Source: Candidatus Nitrosopumilus sp. (GTDB taxonomy: Archaea; Thermoproteota; Nitrososphaeria; Nitrososphaerales; Nitrosopumilaceae). Taken from it: 64,000 bases of DNA. Positions 16,834 through 26,509 of this stretch are shown here, piece by piece. Within the stretch, counting starts at the first letter, position 1; the number at the start of each line of letters is the position of its first letter. Both the position numbers and the translations under genes were made by a program. Below the pieces are notes generated by a model. It worked only from the letters and a program-made list of their open reading frames with translations. It was not told the DNA's origin and did not search any database. The stretch lies in NCBI GenBank assembly GCA_013215285.1, contig JABSRD010000007.1, forward strand, positions 1-64,000, in the 5' to 3' direction.

Positions 16834-18189
16834 ATGGCTGTAATGACAATGCAGAGTGATGCGTATCTCAAATGTATTGATCCACAATGTGGTTTAGAGT
16901 ATCCAATTAGCAGTACTAATGTGAATTGTGAGAAAGATCACATGTTGGATGTAAAGTATAGTAAAAAACCATCAGAAGATCTCAAAGAAGTTTTTGCCAA
17001 TAGGGGCAGAATGGATGGAGATGTAATTTTTAATGAAAGTGGAGTTTGGAAATTTCGTGAATTACTAAATTTTTGTCAAATTGATACATTCAATGTTGAA
17101 GAATGTTCAAAATACCTAGTATCCCTAGATGGAGCTGAAGGACGACAATCAAAACCATATCACATGTCAAAAGCAGCTAAATTTGTTGAAATTTCAACTG
17201 AAAATTTTTGGTTACAACCTGAGGGGTATAACCCAAGTGGATCATTCAAAGATAATGGTATGGCAACAGCTGTAACTCATGCCAAATTAGTTAATGCTAA
17301 AAAAATTGTTTGTGCGTCTACAGGAAACACATCAGCTTCTGCTGGAATGTTTGCAGCAAATGAAGGAATTGAATGTGATGTGTATATTCCCGCAGGACAA
17401 ATTGCACCCGGAAAACTAAGTCAAGCATATCAATTCGGTGCACAAATAGTAGAAGTTGATGGAAATTTTGATGATGCGTTAAAACAATCATTAGATGATG
17501 CAAAAAAATTTGGCGGATACACTGTTAATTCAATCAACCCATTTAGAATAGAAGGACAAAAAACAATTCCATTTAGAGCATTAGAATATTTGAAGTGGGA
17601 AGCACCAGATTGGATTGTGTATCCTGGAGGAGCATTAGGAAATACATCTAGTTGTGGGAAGGCATTAATGGAATTATACGATTGGGGTTGGATTAAAAAA
17701 ATTCCAAGAATTGCAGTGATTAATGCAGAAGGTGCAAGTACATTATCTGATTTGTATAACGGTAAATTTGAAGGAGAGGAGTTACGATGGAATAAAGGAA
17801 AATCAAACACCGAATTAATTAACAGATATTATGCGGATTTAGACGCAAAAAATCTTAGACCACATACTAAAGCCACTGCAATTCAAATTGGAAGACCTGC
17901 AAACATAATGAAGGGTTTACGTGCATTGGAATATACCAACGGAGTAGTAACAACTGTTTCTGATTCTGAAATGCTTGATGGAATGGCAGTAGTTGGATTA
18001 AATGGATTTGATTGTGAAATGGCATCAGGTGCAACAGTTGTTGGAATTAAAAAACTAATTTCTGAGGAAATAATTAAAAAAGATGATGTTGTAGTTGGAA
18101 TCCTTACAGGTCGTCAAAAAGATGCAATGATCCCAGTAGATTATCACAAAAATCATGAAAATACATTTGCAATACCTCCAAAAAATTAA
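16834..18189 (+). CDS. thrC: threonine synthase
   Basis: This PLP enzyme converts O-phosphohomoserine to threonine. The lysine lies in NPSGSFKDNGM (about residue 136), with CASTGNTSAS as the phosphate-cup motif and GGALGNTSSCGKAL as the Gly-rich loop. The N-terminal KCIDPQCGLEYPI region is a zinc-ribbon-like cap seen in archaeal ThrC. Length 451. A CTTTAAATT TATA-like box lies about 25 nt upstream of the ATG at 16834, consistent with a leaderless transcript. It functionally precedes IlvA at 3.9 kb. Confidence 0.92.
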   Translation: MAVMTMQSDAYLKCIDPQCGLEYPISSTNVNCEKDHMLDVKYSKKPSEDLKEVFANRGRMDGDVIFNESGVWKFRELLNFCQIDTFNVEECSKYLVSLDGAEGRQSKPYHMSKAAKFVEISTENFWLQPEGYNPSGSFKDNGMATAVTHAKLVNAKKIVCASTGNTSASAGMFAANEGIECDVYIPAGQIAPGKLSQAYQFGAQIVEVDGNFDDALKQSLDDAKKFGGYTVNSINPFRIEGQKTIPFRALEYLKWEAPDWIVYPGGALGNTSSCGKALMELYDWGWIKKIPRIAVINAEGASTLSDLYNGKFEGEELRWNKGKSNTELINRYYADLDAKNLRPHTKATAIQIGRPANIMKGLRALEYTNGVVTTVSDSEMLDGMAVVGLNGFDCEMASGATVVGIKKLISEEIIKKDDVVVGILTGRQKDAMIPVDYHKNHENTFAIPPKN

Positions 18190-18336
18190 TTTGTCATTTT
18201 AGGCTCAATAATTTTAGTTTTAACATCTTAAGAGTTAAATCCAAGTTTTTTGAATTGATTGTATCCTAAAGATGGTGTTAAAAAACTAAATGAGTAATAG
18301 GTATATTTATTCTAAGAAAATTTTTTGGAGGAAATC

Positions 18337-19602
18337 ATGGTAGAATCATGGATAAATTTATGGCCAGAAGCTGTAACATTAGCTGTTCTAATTGGATTAT
18401 CTGGATTTTTCAGTGGGTTGGAAGTTGCACTAGTAGGAATAAGGAAATCAAAAGTTGTTCAATTATACAAAGAAGGTAAGAAAGGATCAAAAGCACTACA
18501 CAAATTAAAAATGAATCCTAGTTGGATGATGTCAAGTGTTAATCTGGGTAACAATCTTGTAAATGTAGGTGCATCAGCTCTTGCAACTAGTACTGCAATC
18601 AGAATATTTGGTAATGATGGATTAGGGATTGCAGTAGGATTAATGACATTTTTGATTCTAGTCTTTGGTGAAATTACTCCAAAAACTTACTGTAATGCAA
18701 ATTCAACTAGAATTGCACTACGATATGCTCCAGTATTATTGGCATTTAGCTATGTATTTTATCCCGTAGTCAAATTCTTTGAAATCATTACAAGAGGTGT
18801 AGTAAAAATAACTGGAAGTAGTCATACCCCTCCACCAATAACTGAAGATGATATTAGAGGAGTAATTGACCAAGGATTGGAAGAAAAAGCTCTTGAAAAA
18901 GATGAGATGGAATTAGTTCATGGTGCTTTAAAATTTGATGATACGGTAATTCGTTCAGTAATGACTCCTAGAACAAAGATGTTTTCATTAAACTCCAAAA
19001 TGTTGCTTTCTGAAGCACTACCGCAAATTAATCAAAAAGGGTATTCAAGAATTCCAATATTCAAAGATAGTGCAGATGATGTTGTAGGATTTATTCATGT
19101 AAGAGATGTGCTCAAAGAATTAGAAAAAGACAACAAACTGGTCACACTTGAAGAAATTGCAAGAAAGCCTGTTTTTGCATCTCAAGAGAAAATGGTTAGT
19201 TCTTTACTAAAAGAAATGAAAGGACGAAAAACACACATGGCAATTGTAATTGATGAGCATGGGGGGGTTGAAGGATTAGTAACATTAGAAGACTTGCTTG
19301 AGGAGATAGTTGGTGAAATAGAAGACGAAACAGATCTTACTAGACCTAAAGGGTATGAAAGAATTGATCAAGATACAATAATTACAAATGGAGATATCGA
19401 AATTGATGTTATCAATGAAATTTTCAAAACAAAAGTTCCTGAAGGTGATGATTATGCATCATTGAATGGGTTGCTTCATGAAAGATTACAAGATATTCCA
19501 CAAGAAGGAGACAAAGTAGAAGTTGATAATCTTAGGATAATTGTAGAAAAAGTTTCAAAAAATATACCTCAAAAAATTAGAATTGAAAGAATAAGAAATT
19601 AA
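18337..19602 (+). CDS. CNNM/CorC (hemolysin C) family transporter-like protein
   Basis: The 421-residue protein has an N-terminal DUF21 membrane domain of about four segments (residues about 8-165, including LAVLIGLSGFFSGLEVAL). A CBS pair follows (from VMTPRTKMFSL to LVTLEDLLEEIVGEIED), and then a C-terminal CorC_HlyC domain. Relatives move Mg or Na ions or regulate that movement. GGAG at 18327-18330 places the start at the ATG at 18337 rather than the TTG at 18325. The gene is convergent with GAPDH, overlapping by 4 nt. Confidence 0.88.
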   Translation: MVESWINLWPEAVTLAVLIGLSGFFSGLEVALVGIRKSKVVQLYKEGKKGSKALHKLKMNPSWMMSSVNLGNNLVNVGASALATSTAIRIFGNDGLGIAVGLMTFLILVFGEITPKTYCNANSTRIALRYAPVLLAFSYVFYPVVKFFEIITRGVVKITGSSHTPPPITEDDIRGVIDQGLEEKALEKDEMELVHGALKFDDTVIRSVMTPRTKMFSLNSKMLLSEALPQINQKGYSRIPIFKDSADDVVGFIHVRDVLKELEKDNKLVTLEEIARKPVFASQEKMVSSLLKEMKGRKTHMAIVIDEHGGVEGLVTLEDLLEEIVGEIEDETDLTRPKGYERIDQDTIITNGDIEIDVINEIFKTKVPEGDDYASLNGLLHERLQDIPQEGDKVEVDNLRIIVEKVSKNIPQKIRIERIRN

Positions 19603-20651
19603 TATTTTTTAGTAAAGTGTTCTTCTAGTTTTTGCTTTTTCTCATTCATGTGGAAAATTGATTCAGTATGAGTAAATGCATCAACATATGATTTTTCAAA
19701 CAACATTGCTTGCATCAACATATGATTTTCAGGTATAACTATTCCCGTTTGATCATCTGAGTACATCATTTGTACAGTGTCCCCTATTGAAGTAGTCATG
19801 TTAGCATGAATGTGTATCATGTTTGTGTCCTTGAAATTAAAACCCATTTTTTGAGCATAATCTCTAACATCTTTAGTACCTTTTGCAGTCCATAATGTTG
19901 CGACACCAAATTCATTTGTAAAAATTTCATGAATTTCTGAGGGTTTGGGAGATGTATCTTTGAATCGAATATCTATAATGTGTAAATGCATTTGTCTTGT
20001 TGGGACTTTGATTGCTCTAACATAAAGTGGTGCATCTTTTCCAAAATACATTTTTACATCATCACCATGATGAGGAGATTCAGTCATTTCTATGGTGTCT
20101 GAAAGAGTTTTTTCAGTTTGTTCAATATCGGCCCATCGTCTAATCAGCGTAACATCAAATCTAGTTAATTTATCTCCAAATTTGTCTCTCAACGGTTGTA
20201 AAATTTTTCCCATTCCAGTAACATTACAACTACCTTGCATAACGTGTCTTTTCCCTATTGCTTTGTCATAATTTGCTCTAGAATTAAATAATAAATCAGA
20301 AACAGACTCATCACCAGTAGTTGATTCCCCGCCCTGATAGATAGCTGGAATATTTTTTGGTTCATAAAGAGATTTTTTATTTTTGTAACCATGTCCACCG
20401 GGGGATGCATCAAATACTAAATCACATTCATCTAGTGCAGATTCGATTGATCCTGTAATTTTATAATTTGAAAAATCATTTAATTTTTTTTCTGGAACAT
20501 AGACATTCAAACCTCTAGAAATTGCCACATTTACTTTTTCATCAGGCGAATATTTTCCAACTCCAATTACTGTAATCTCTGGATCATCTTTAAGAAAAGA
20601 AGTGATTCTACTGCCAATGGAACCATATCCATTAACAAACACTTTCTTCAT
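19599..20651 (-). CDS. gap: type II (archaeal) glyceraldehyde-3-phosphate dehydrogenase
   Basis: This 350-residue enzyme starts with the Rossmann motif VNGYGSIGSR and has the catalytic Cys in MQGSCNVTGMG (about residue 142), the archaeal equivalent of SCNTT. It interconverts glyceraldehyde-3-phosphate and 1,3-bisphosphoglycerate with NAD(P). In autotrophic ammonia oxidisers it would serve gluconeogenesis. GVGKYSPDEKVNVAISRGL matches the family's coenzyme region. Length is family-typical. Confidence 0.9.
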   Translation of the reverse strand: MKKVFVNGYGSIGSRITSFLKDDPEITVIGVGKYSPDEKVNVAISRGLNVYVPEKKLNDFSNYKITGSIESALDECDLVFDASPGGHGYKNKKSLYEPKNIPAIYQGGESTTGDESVSDLLFNSRANYDKAIGKRHVMQGSCNVTGMGKILQPLRDKFGDKLTRFDVTLIRRWADIEQTEKTLSDTIEMTESPHHGDDVKMYFGKDAPLYVRAIKVPTRQMHLHIIDIRFKDTSPKPSEIHEIFTNEFGVATLWTAKGTKDVRDYAQKMGFNFKDTNMIHIHANMTTSIGDTVQMMYSDDQTGIVIPENHMLMQAMLFEKSYVDAFTHTESIFHMNEKKQKLEEHFTKKY

Positions 20652-20866
20652 GTTTGTTTACATGTTAGACCCATTTATTTAGATTAGCCGTCGAGGTCAT
20701 GCCTTTTAGAGTGCCGAATAGCTTACGGGGTTTACTTTTTACGTCAAATGTTAATTTGATTCTAAATCCTGATATGCTTATGTTCATATAATATTCATCA
20801 ATAAACTAAACAAATTTTTAATTTCGTCATGATCATTCTTTTATTATTCACACTGAATAATTCTGT

Positions 20867-21049
20867 GTGGTAACTATCAGATGTGATGACTGTGGTTTTG
20901 ATTGTGAATTTACCACAACAGGGAATGTTGAGAAAGTGGTCTTTGATTATTGGGATCATATGAACAATGAACATGGAATTGAATATTCACCAGAAACTTT
21001 AGCGAAATATGTGAAAAAGAAAATCCCAGTCAAAATTCCAGCAAGTTAG
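20867..21049 (+). CDS. DUF1059-like small protein (copy 1)
   Basis: A 60-residue protein starting MVTIRCDDCGFDCEF and continuing YWDHMNNEHGIEYSPETL. The C-x2-C-x3-C plus HMxxxHG pattern matches DUF1059-type small putative metal-binding proteins. GTG start. A second, similar copy lies at 30.16 kb with the same C/H spacing, so this is a family in the genome. Function is unknown. Confidence 0.7.
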   Translation: MVTIRCDDCGFDCEFTTTGNVEKVVFDYWDHMNNEHGIEYSPETLAKYVKKKIPVKIPAS

Positions 21050-21190
21050 AGAAAAGATTGTGGGATTATTTTTATTTTTTAAACTCCAATACGCTTTACT
21101 TCAAAAATAAATGGGGTATTTGCCATGTACTTAGATTGAATTGAGAATATGCTCAGTTTATTTTCTTAATCAATAAATTAAAAATTAAAT

Positions 21191-21301
21191 TTACAAGAAA
21201 GGATTACCTAAAAATCCATTTGCTAGTAGGATAATTCCAGTTATTACCAAACATCCAACTATGAAAATTCCAGCTAAAACTATACCGTCTTTTTTATTCA
21301 T
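21191..21301 (-). CDS. 36-aa single-pass membrane mini-protein
   Basis: The frame encodes MNKKDGIVLAGIFIVGC then LVITGIILLANGFLGNPFL. A Lys/Asp N-terminus precedes one hydrophobic helix, as in other mini-membrane proteins of this window (38.44, 43.38 and 45.59 kb). The coding call rests on the clean frame, ATG and positive-inside pattern. Confidence 0.5.
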   Translation of the reverse strand: MNKKDGIVLAGIFIVGCLVITGIILLANGFLGNPFL

Positions 21302-21398
21302 TATACATTAAAAATTAATTTTATTGTTTGTTTAACACTTTCGCTATACTGGAAATAGATTTGTCACGTAGTAAATTCAGTCTAATGATTTTTTATGG

Positions 21399-21611
21399 TT
21401 ACAAATTAGATACAAATTGATAGATCACTATAGCACCTACAGATACTACAATTATTCCACCAATAATTATGGCATATTTTTTTAAAGTTTCATTTTTTTC
21501 AAATTTAGTATTAGCTATTCGTTTAGCCTCCAAATGATGTTCCTCACAACGAAATTTCCCCTCATATTCTCGAACAGCAATCTTATCACAATCAACGCAT
21601 TTTTTATCCAT
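21399..21611 (-). CDS. zinc-binding plus membrane-anchor small protein
   Basis: From the ATG at 21611 the 70-residue product has an N-terminal CVDCDKIAVREYEGKFRCEEHH zinc site (four Cys/His ligands in B-box-like spacing: CxxC and CxxHH), written here across two strands of the fold, then a linker and a C-terminal transmembrane helix at residues about 47-67. A longer TTG start at 21635 would add eight residues. Cytoplasmic zinc domain with membrane tail is inferred. Confidence 0.6.
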   Translation of the reverse strand: MDKKCVDCDKIAVREYEGKFRCEEHHLEAKRIANTKFEKNETLKKYAIIIGGIIVVSVGAIVIYQFVSNL

Positions 21612-21757
21612 GTTATTGTTTTTGAATTTCAACAATGTTTAAAATTTTTGATTAGTTTACGATCAAATCAGGATTATATCCAAAAAATAGACTTCAAAGA
21701 AAAATTTGATAACGAATTCACATATAATAACAAAAATGACATTAACAGTAATAAAAA

Positions 21758-23584
21758 TTGGATAAAAATTTTCTGATAACAAAACTAGTAGAACTCATAG
21801 AAGAATCAAAAGGTGATGAAGGACGAAATCACTACATTCTAGAGAGAATCAAAGAAAACAAGGAGATAATTCATTCAGATAAAATATATCTTGAAAGAAT
21901 TTTAGAAATAAAAATTTCAGAAGTTACTACTGATATAAAAAAGACATATCATAAAATTCCAAAAAAAGATATATCAGTTTTTCTAAATCCCAATTTAATA
22001 AAATGTACTACATGTGATAAAGAAATTAAATTAGATGAAAAATCAGTAAGATATCAAAATTTTTGGCATCATGAATCATGTTACAAAGTAAATTCAAAAC
22101 ATAATGAAAGAAAAACAAAGAATGTTGATAAAAAAATTAAACCAAAAAAAGACCCAGTAATGTTTATTCTAGTGGGTTTGATTTTTGTATTTTTGGTTGG
22201 TTCTGTGTATTTTATTTTGGGACCAATCAGTATGGTGGCAATGGGGTTAGGTGGAGGACTAACAGTGTATCACATGCTTGGTGCAACAGGGAAACTATAT
22301 TCTAGAAATAAGCCAGGTACTAAAGGACCATCCATATTTTTGATGTTCTTACTAGGATCTCCATTTGTAATTGGTGCAATGATTGCATATGAAGGCTATT
22401 CTTTACTAGAATCACCTACAAGAATCATTCTACTATGGGCAATGACGATTTCATTTTGGTCAACAATGTTATTTGTACCAATGGCAGCGCTAAGTAAGTA
22501 CAGAGAAGATATTCAACCAGATGTAAAATCATATCCAAAAGTTTCAGTGATTATTCCTGCATATAATGAAGAAAAAGTTATTGCAAATACTATAGAGGCA
22601 CTTATCGAAACAAAATATCCTAAAAAAGAAATTATTTTTGTAGATGATGGAAGTAAAGACAATACACTACGTATTGCAACAAGATACAAAGACCAAATCA
22701 AGATTCTTCATAAAGAAAATGGTGGAAAAGCTACTGCATTAAACTACGGGATACAGTACACAACAGGTGAAATCATAGTAATAGTTGATGCTGACACCAT
22801 AATTGGCAGACATTCACTAAAAGAAATTGTAAAGGGTTTTGAGGTAAATGATCATGTTGCAGCAGTAGCTGGAAACATCAAAGTACGAAATGCAACAAAT
22901 TGGATTACAAGGTGTCAAGCACTTGAATACATTACAGGAATTCAAATTGTCAGACGAGCATTTGATGTATTTGGTTCAATTACAATAGTTCCCGGAGCCT
23001 TGGGTGCATTCAAGAAATCATACCTAATGGAAGCTGGGCCATATGGAAAAGATACAATTGTAGAGGATTTTGATCAGACCATAAAATTACTAAAGGCAGG
23101 ACTAATCACACAAGGAAGTTCAAAAGCTACTGCATACACTGAAGCTCCAAACACAATACGTGATTTCATAGCACAAAGAAAGAGGTGGTATCGTGGAAAT
23201 ATGCAAGTGCTGAAAAGACATTCAGATGGATTAACTAATCCGCGATATGGATATTTACAGAAATTATCTCTACCATACCTATTCTTAGGAATGGTAATTA
23301 CACCAATCATTGGATTTACCGCAACTGCAAATGCAATTTTAGGTGTAATTATGGGGGATGGATGGTATGTTTTGCAAGTTTTACTAATCTTTACAACAGT
23401 TCATTATTTGATGACAGCGTTAGCTTTGAGAATTGATGGTGGGGATCAAAAATTATTGTGGCATGCGGGGTTTTTGGTATTTGGGTTTAAACAAATTGTA
23501 GATGCATTGTTACTAAAAGCAATTATAGAACAATTAAGAAACACAAAAGCTACTTGGACCAGTGCAAAAAGGATAGGAGTATGA
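21758..23584 (+). CDS. membrane GT2 glycosyltransferase with N-terminal zinc domain
   Basis: This 608-residue processive-type synthase resembles PgaC/IcaA, hyaluronan and cellulose synthases. The N-terminal soluble part (to about residue 125) has a LIM-like site (CTTC then HHESC). Four or so membrane segments follow, then a GT2 catalytic domain with DDGS near residue 296, DADT near 343, VEDFD near 435 and QRKRW near 472, and C-terminal membrane segments. It probably polymerises an N-acetylated or plain hexose and extrudes it. The gene overlaps the deacetylase gene by ATGA, indicating a surface-polysaccharide operon. Confidence 0.88.
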   Translation: MDKNFLITKLVELIEESKGDEGRNHYILERIKENKEIIHSDKIYLERILEIKISEVTTDIKKTYHKIPKKDISVFLNPNLIKCTTCDKEIKLDEKSVRYQNFWHHESCYKVNSKHNERKTKNVDKKIKPKKDPVMFILVGLIFVFLVGSVYFILGPISMVAMGLGGGLTVYHMLGATGKLYSRNKPGTKGPSIFLMFLLGSPFVIGAMIAYEGYSLLESPTRIILLWAMTISFWSTMLFVPMAALSKYREDIQPDVKSYPKVSVIIPAYNEEKVIANTIEALIETKYPKKEIIFVDDGSKDNTLRIATRYKDQIKILHKENGGKATALNYGIQYTTGEIIVIVDADTIIGRHSLKEIVKGFEVNDHVAAVAGNIKVRNATNWITRCQALEYITGIQIVRRAFDVFGSITIVPGALGAFKKSYLMEAGPYGKDTIVEDFDQTIKLLKAGLITQGSSKATAYTEAPNTIRDFIAQRKRWYRGNMQVLKRHSDGLTNPRYGYLQKLSLPYLFLGMVITPIIGFTATANAILGVIMGDGWYVLQVLLIFTTVHYLMTALALRIDGGDQKLLWHAGFLVFGFKQIVDALLLKAIIEQLRNTKATWTSAKRIGV

Positions 23585-24930
23585 AATTAAATAAATTGTT
23601 TACATTATTAGTACTGGTAACATTTGTTTTAATAATTTCATTTGATAATGTATATGCTGAAGAATCCCAAATAATTCAAGTTGAAATAAAATACACGAAT
23701 GGTGATAGAGCAGATTATAATGGGATGAAATTAATTGTTTATCAAGATTTTAACAAATCTCCAATCTTAGAAAAAACATTAGAGAATAATCCTGATGTAA
23801 TCACATTACCTGAGAATCATAAATACAAAATTGAAGTGTATGCTAATGGAATGTATGCAGATGTAGGATATGTTGAATTAAAAAATGATCCAAAAAAATT
23901 AGAAATTAACATTCCATTATCTGGAGGAATAAAATTTGAAATTTATTATCAAGATGGAAAAACTCCAATTCAAGGAGCAAGGGTTGTGATTAAATCCAGT
24001 GACAACACAGAATGGAGACAAGGAATTACAAATGACCAAGGAGAAACTTTACGATACTGGATCCAATCAACAATAAAACAAGATGATCATTATATTGCAG
24101 ATGTTTTTCTCGGGGAATTACTTTTAAAATCATATTTTCCAATAAAATTACAATCAGGTCTATCTCAAGATGAAAAAATAATTATAAACATTCCCGATGT
24201 GGTTGAAGATTTAATCACCATAACACTATACAAAGATGCCACAACAAAGATTTCTCCATCTGATGAGAAATTAAAAGTGAATTTGATAAACCTGCATAAT
24301 GACGAAACAATCTCAAGTGAGGTTAATTTTAGAGGTCAGGCTCAATTTTCTAACCTAAAATCAGGAACATATGTAGCAAAAATCACACCTAATCACGATA
24401 ATTTGTGGCCAGAATCTAATATGGAGATTATTGGGAGTCTAAACCAATTTAATATTTTTAAAATTCAAAATGAAAAATCAAATCAAGAAATTATAATTCC
24501 AATTGAAACTTGTAACTGTGTTGCATTTAGATTTGATGATGTACAAGATTATTGGTTAAATGATGTTCAAATCCAATTCATGGATGTGTTTGTAGAAAAA
24601 GAAATCCCATTAACAGTTGGAATTATTGCAGATTCATTCGGAGATGACATCAAGTTATTTAATTTTGTTAATGATAATCATGAAAATAATTTTGAAATAG
24701 CAAGTCATGGAATGGGAAATATTCCATTTACTGAATTTTCAAAAGAAGAACAAGATGATATACTAAAACAATCAGTTCAAAGTATTGAAGATAAACTTGG
24801 CATTACACCAAAAATTTTTGTTCCTCCACAAAATAGATTCAATGAGGATACAAAACAAGTTCTAGTGAATAATGGGTTTACACATATTAGTTCAAGTTTA
24901 TTGCATGGAGATTCCCCCCATTCCCATTAA
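23581..24930 (+). CDS. polysaccharide deacetylase family protein, N-terminal part (frameshifted)
   Basis: This secreted protein has a signal peptide (KLFTLLVLVTFVLIISF, residues about 5-21), repeated beta-rich domains (to about residue 305), then a NodB-like deacetylase start with FRFDDVQDY (about residue 317) and the ASHGMGN His. The frame ends DSPHSH-stop at a run of six Cs (24914-24919). One extra C would continue as PPFPLKGEGLYRFP into the frame of the next entry. The ATG overlaps the GT2 stop. It would deacetylate the polymer made by the synthase; whether the split is real, programmed or a sequencing error is undecided. Confidence 0.75.
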   Translation: MKLNKLFTLLVLVTFVLIISFDNVYAEESQIIQVEIKYTNGDRADYNGMKLIVYQDFNKSPILEKTLENNPDVITLPENHKYKIEVYANGMYADVGYVELKNDPKKLEINIPLSGGIKFEIYYQDGKTPIQGARVVIKSSDNTEWRQGITNDQGETLRYWIQSTIKQDDHYIADVFLGELLLKSYFPIKLQSGLSQDEKIIINIPDVVEDLITITLYKDATTKISPSDEKLKVNLINLHNDETISSEVNFRGQAQFSNLKSGTYVAKITPNHDNLWPESNMEIIGSLNQFNIFKIQNEKSNQEIIIPIETCNCVAFRFDDVQDYWLNDVQIQFMDVFVEKEIPLTVGIIADSFGDDIKLFNFVNDNHENNFEIASHGMGNIPFTEFSKEEQDDILKQSVQSIEDKLGITPKIFVPPQNRFNEDTKQVLVNNGFTHISSSLLHGDSPHSH

Positions 24931-24941
24931 AGGGTGAAGGA

Positions 24942-25496
24942 TTGTATAGATTTCCAGAAATTGGTACCACAGGAATATTTGATCCTGAAAATAACATCTT
25001 TGTAGGAATAACTCATGAAGAAACATTTTCCGATACACTAAATGGATTAGAAAAATATGGATTTGCAGTTATTGTGTCACATCCACAAGAATTTTCCACA
25101 GTAATTAATGGAACATATACTAATCAAATAAATGATTCTCAAATTTCTGAATTAGAAAAACTTATTGAAAAAATTCAACAAAAAGGAATTAAAATCGTTC
25201 CAATTGGGAAAATAAATTTAGATTCACAAAGTATTGTTCCAAAATGGGTTAAGAATAACGCTGGATGGTGGGCAGTAGGTGACATTGATGATGAAACATT
25301 TGTGCAAGGAATTCAATATTTAGTTCAGGAAAAAATCATCCTAGTCTCAGAAGATTCCAAAATAGGCTCTAATGAACAGAACATTCCATCATGGATTAAG
25401 AGTAATGCAGGATTGTGGGCCGATGGTTCAATAGATGATGAAGCATTTGTGCAAGGAATTCAATATTTGATTAAAAATGGGATTATTACATATTAA
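24942..25496 (+). CDS. C-terminal part of the frameshifted deacetylase
   Basis: This continues the preceding gene in another frame. Residues about 1-100 complete the deacetylase barrel (ITHEETFSDTL, AVIVSHPQEF with the second metal His). The C-terminus carries two repeats of about 35 residues (PKWVKNNAGWWAVGDIDDE and PSWIKSNAGLWADGSIDDE, each followed by FVQGIQYL), a motif recurring at the ends of thaumarchaeal secreted proteins and likely cell-surface related. The TTG at 24942 is formal; the natural product probably starts at 23581. The last 11 nt overlap the convergent response-regulator gene. Confidence 0.7.
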   Translation: MYRFPEIGTTGIFDPENNIFVGITHEETFSDTLNGLEKYGFAVIVSHPQEFSTVINGTYTNQINDSQISELEKLIEKIQQKGIKIVPIGKINLDSQSIVPKWVKNNAGWWAVGDIDDETFVQGIQYLVQEKIILVSEDSKIGSNEQNIPSWIKSNAGLWADGSIDDEAFVQGIQYLIKNGIITY

Positions 25497-26439
25497 CTTT
25501 GTAGTTTATGCTTGTTTTCCATCTAGCTTCTTCTAATTCAAATCTATTTTCACATTTTAAACAAAGATACTCAATTGAAATTTCAGGAAAGAATTCTTTG
25601 CAGTTATTGCAAATGTAATGATTTTTCATTATTCTATAATCCACACCTAGTGCTTTTATTTCCTTTTTACAATTAGGGCATTTATCATTTTCATAAGTAT
25701 TTTCTTCAGTAATATTTCCACAATCATAATGTTCAATTAATTTACCTAACTTGAAGTTTGAACTCTTACAATTAGGACAGAAAAATACTTGAGAAGTTTT
25801 AACTGAATCACATTGATTACATGCAATTTCTTTTTTCTCACCCATTTTAGTTATTTTTCCATCTTGTTCTAATTTTTCAAGATAAGTATCTACAAATTCA
25901 TGAGTGAATCCAAGTATAGCTGTAATTTTATTTATACTGATTTGGTTTGTAGATTTTAAAATAAAATTAACATGATCAATAGTTTTTACTTCCATTTGTT
26001 TTTCAGCTTGTTTTAGCATTTCTTCTTGTTCTGATTCTTTTACAAAAAATGTTTGTTCTTTTTCAATTGTTTCAATGATTTCTTTTAGACTTTCAAATCT
26101 TATTGGTTTTTCAAGATATTGATAAATTCCTAAACGAATTAGTTCTTTAATTCCTTCATCATCTTTTTCTGTAGCAGTTTCTAAAATTACTCTAACATCA
26201 GGTTTTATTTCAAGTATTTGAGTTAAAACAGAACGAGCATCCATATCAGGTAACATAAAATCAAGTAATACAATTGGGGGTTTATTTTGAGCAATAAGAT
26301 CGTTGAATGTTGTAATTGCTGCACCGCCAGTAGTACAAATATGAATATCTGTGTAATCTAATTTTTCCAAATAACTCTTCAAAAGCAATCCAATTGCAGG
26401 ACTATCTTCTACAATCAAAATGTCATTTTTAGAACTCAT
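25486..26439 (-). CDS. response regulator with TackOD1-like zinc output domain
   Basis: This 317-residue protein has an N-terminal receiver domain (residues about 5-125: ILIVEDSPA acidic pocket, phospho-acceptor Asp in VLLDFMLPD, Lys in YLEKPI). A short coiled linker and a winged-helix-like stretch follow, then a C-terminal output region with repeated CxxC knuckles (CNQC, CPNC, CPNC, CNNC, CLKC). This layout matches the thaumarchaeal TackOD1 output domain. No histidine kinase is adjacent. It is convergent with the polysaccharide operon. Confidence 0.82.
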   Translation of the reverse strand: MSSKNDILIVEDSPAIGLLLKSYLEKLDYTDIHICTTGGAAITTFNDLIAQNKPPIVLLDFMLPDMDARSVLTQILEIKPDVRVILETATEKDDEGIKELIRLGIYQYLEKPIRFESLKEIIETIEKEQTFFVKESEQEEMLKQAEKQMEVKTIDHVNFILKSTNQISINKITAILGFTHEFVDTYLEKLEQDGKITKMGEKKEIACNQCDSVKTSQVFFCPNCKSSNFKLGKLIEHYDCGNITEENTYENDKCPNCKKEIKALGVDYRIMKNHYICNNCKEFFPEISIEYLCLKCENRFELEEARWKTSINYKVNM

Positions 26440-26509
26440 CGCAATATTTCCAGTTTAACGTAAAATAAATCGTTTATAAAATATTGAGTAGTTTATCTTG
26501 CCATATAGC

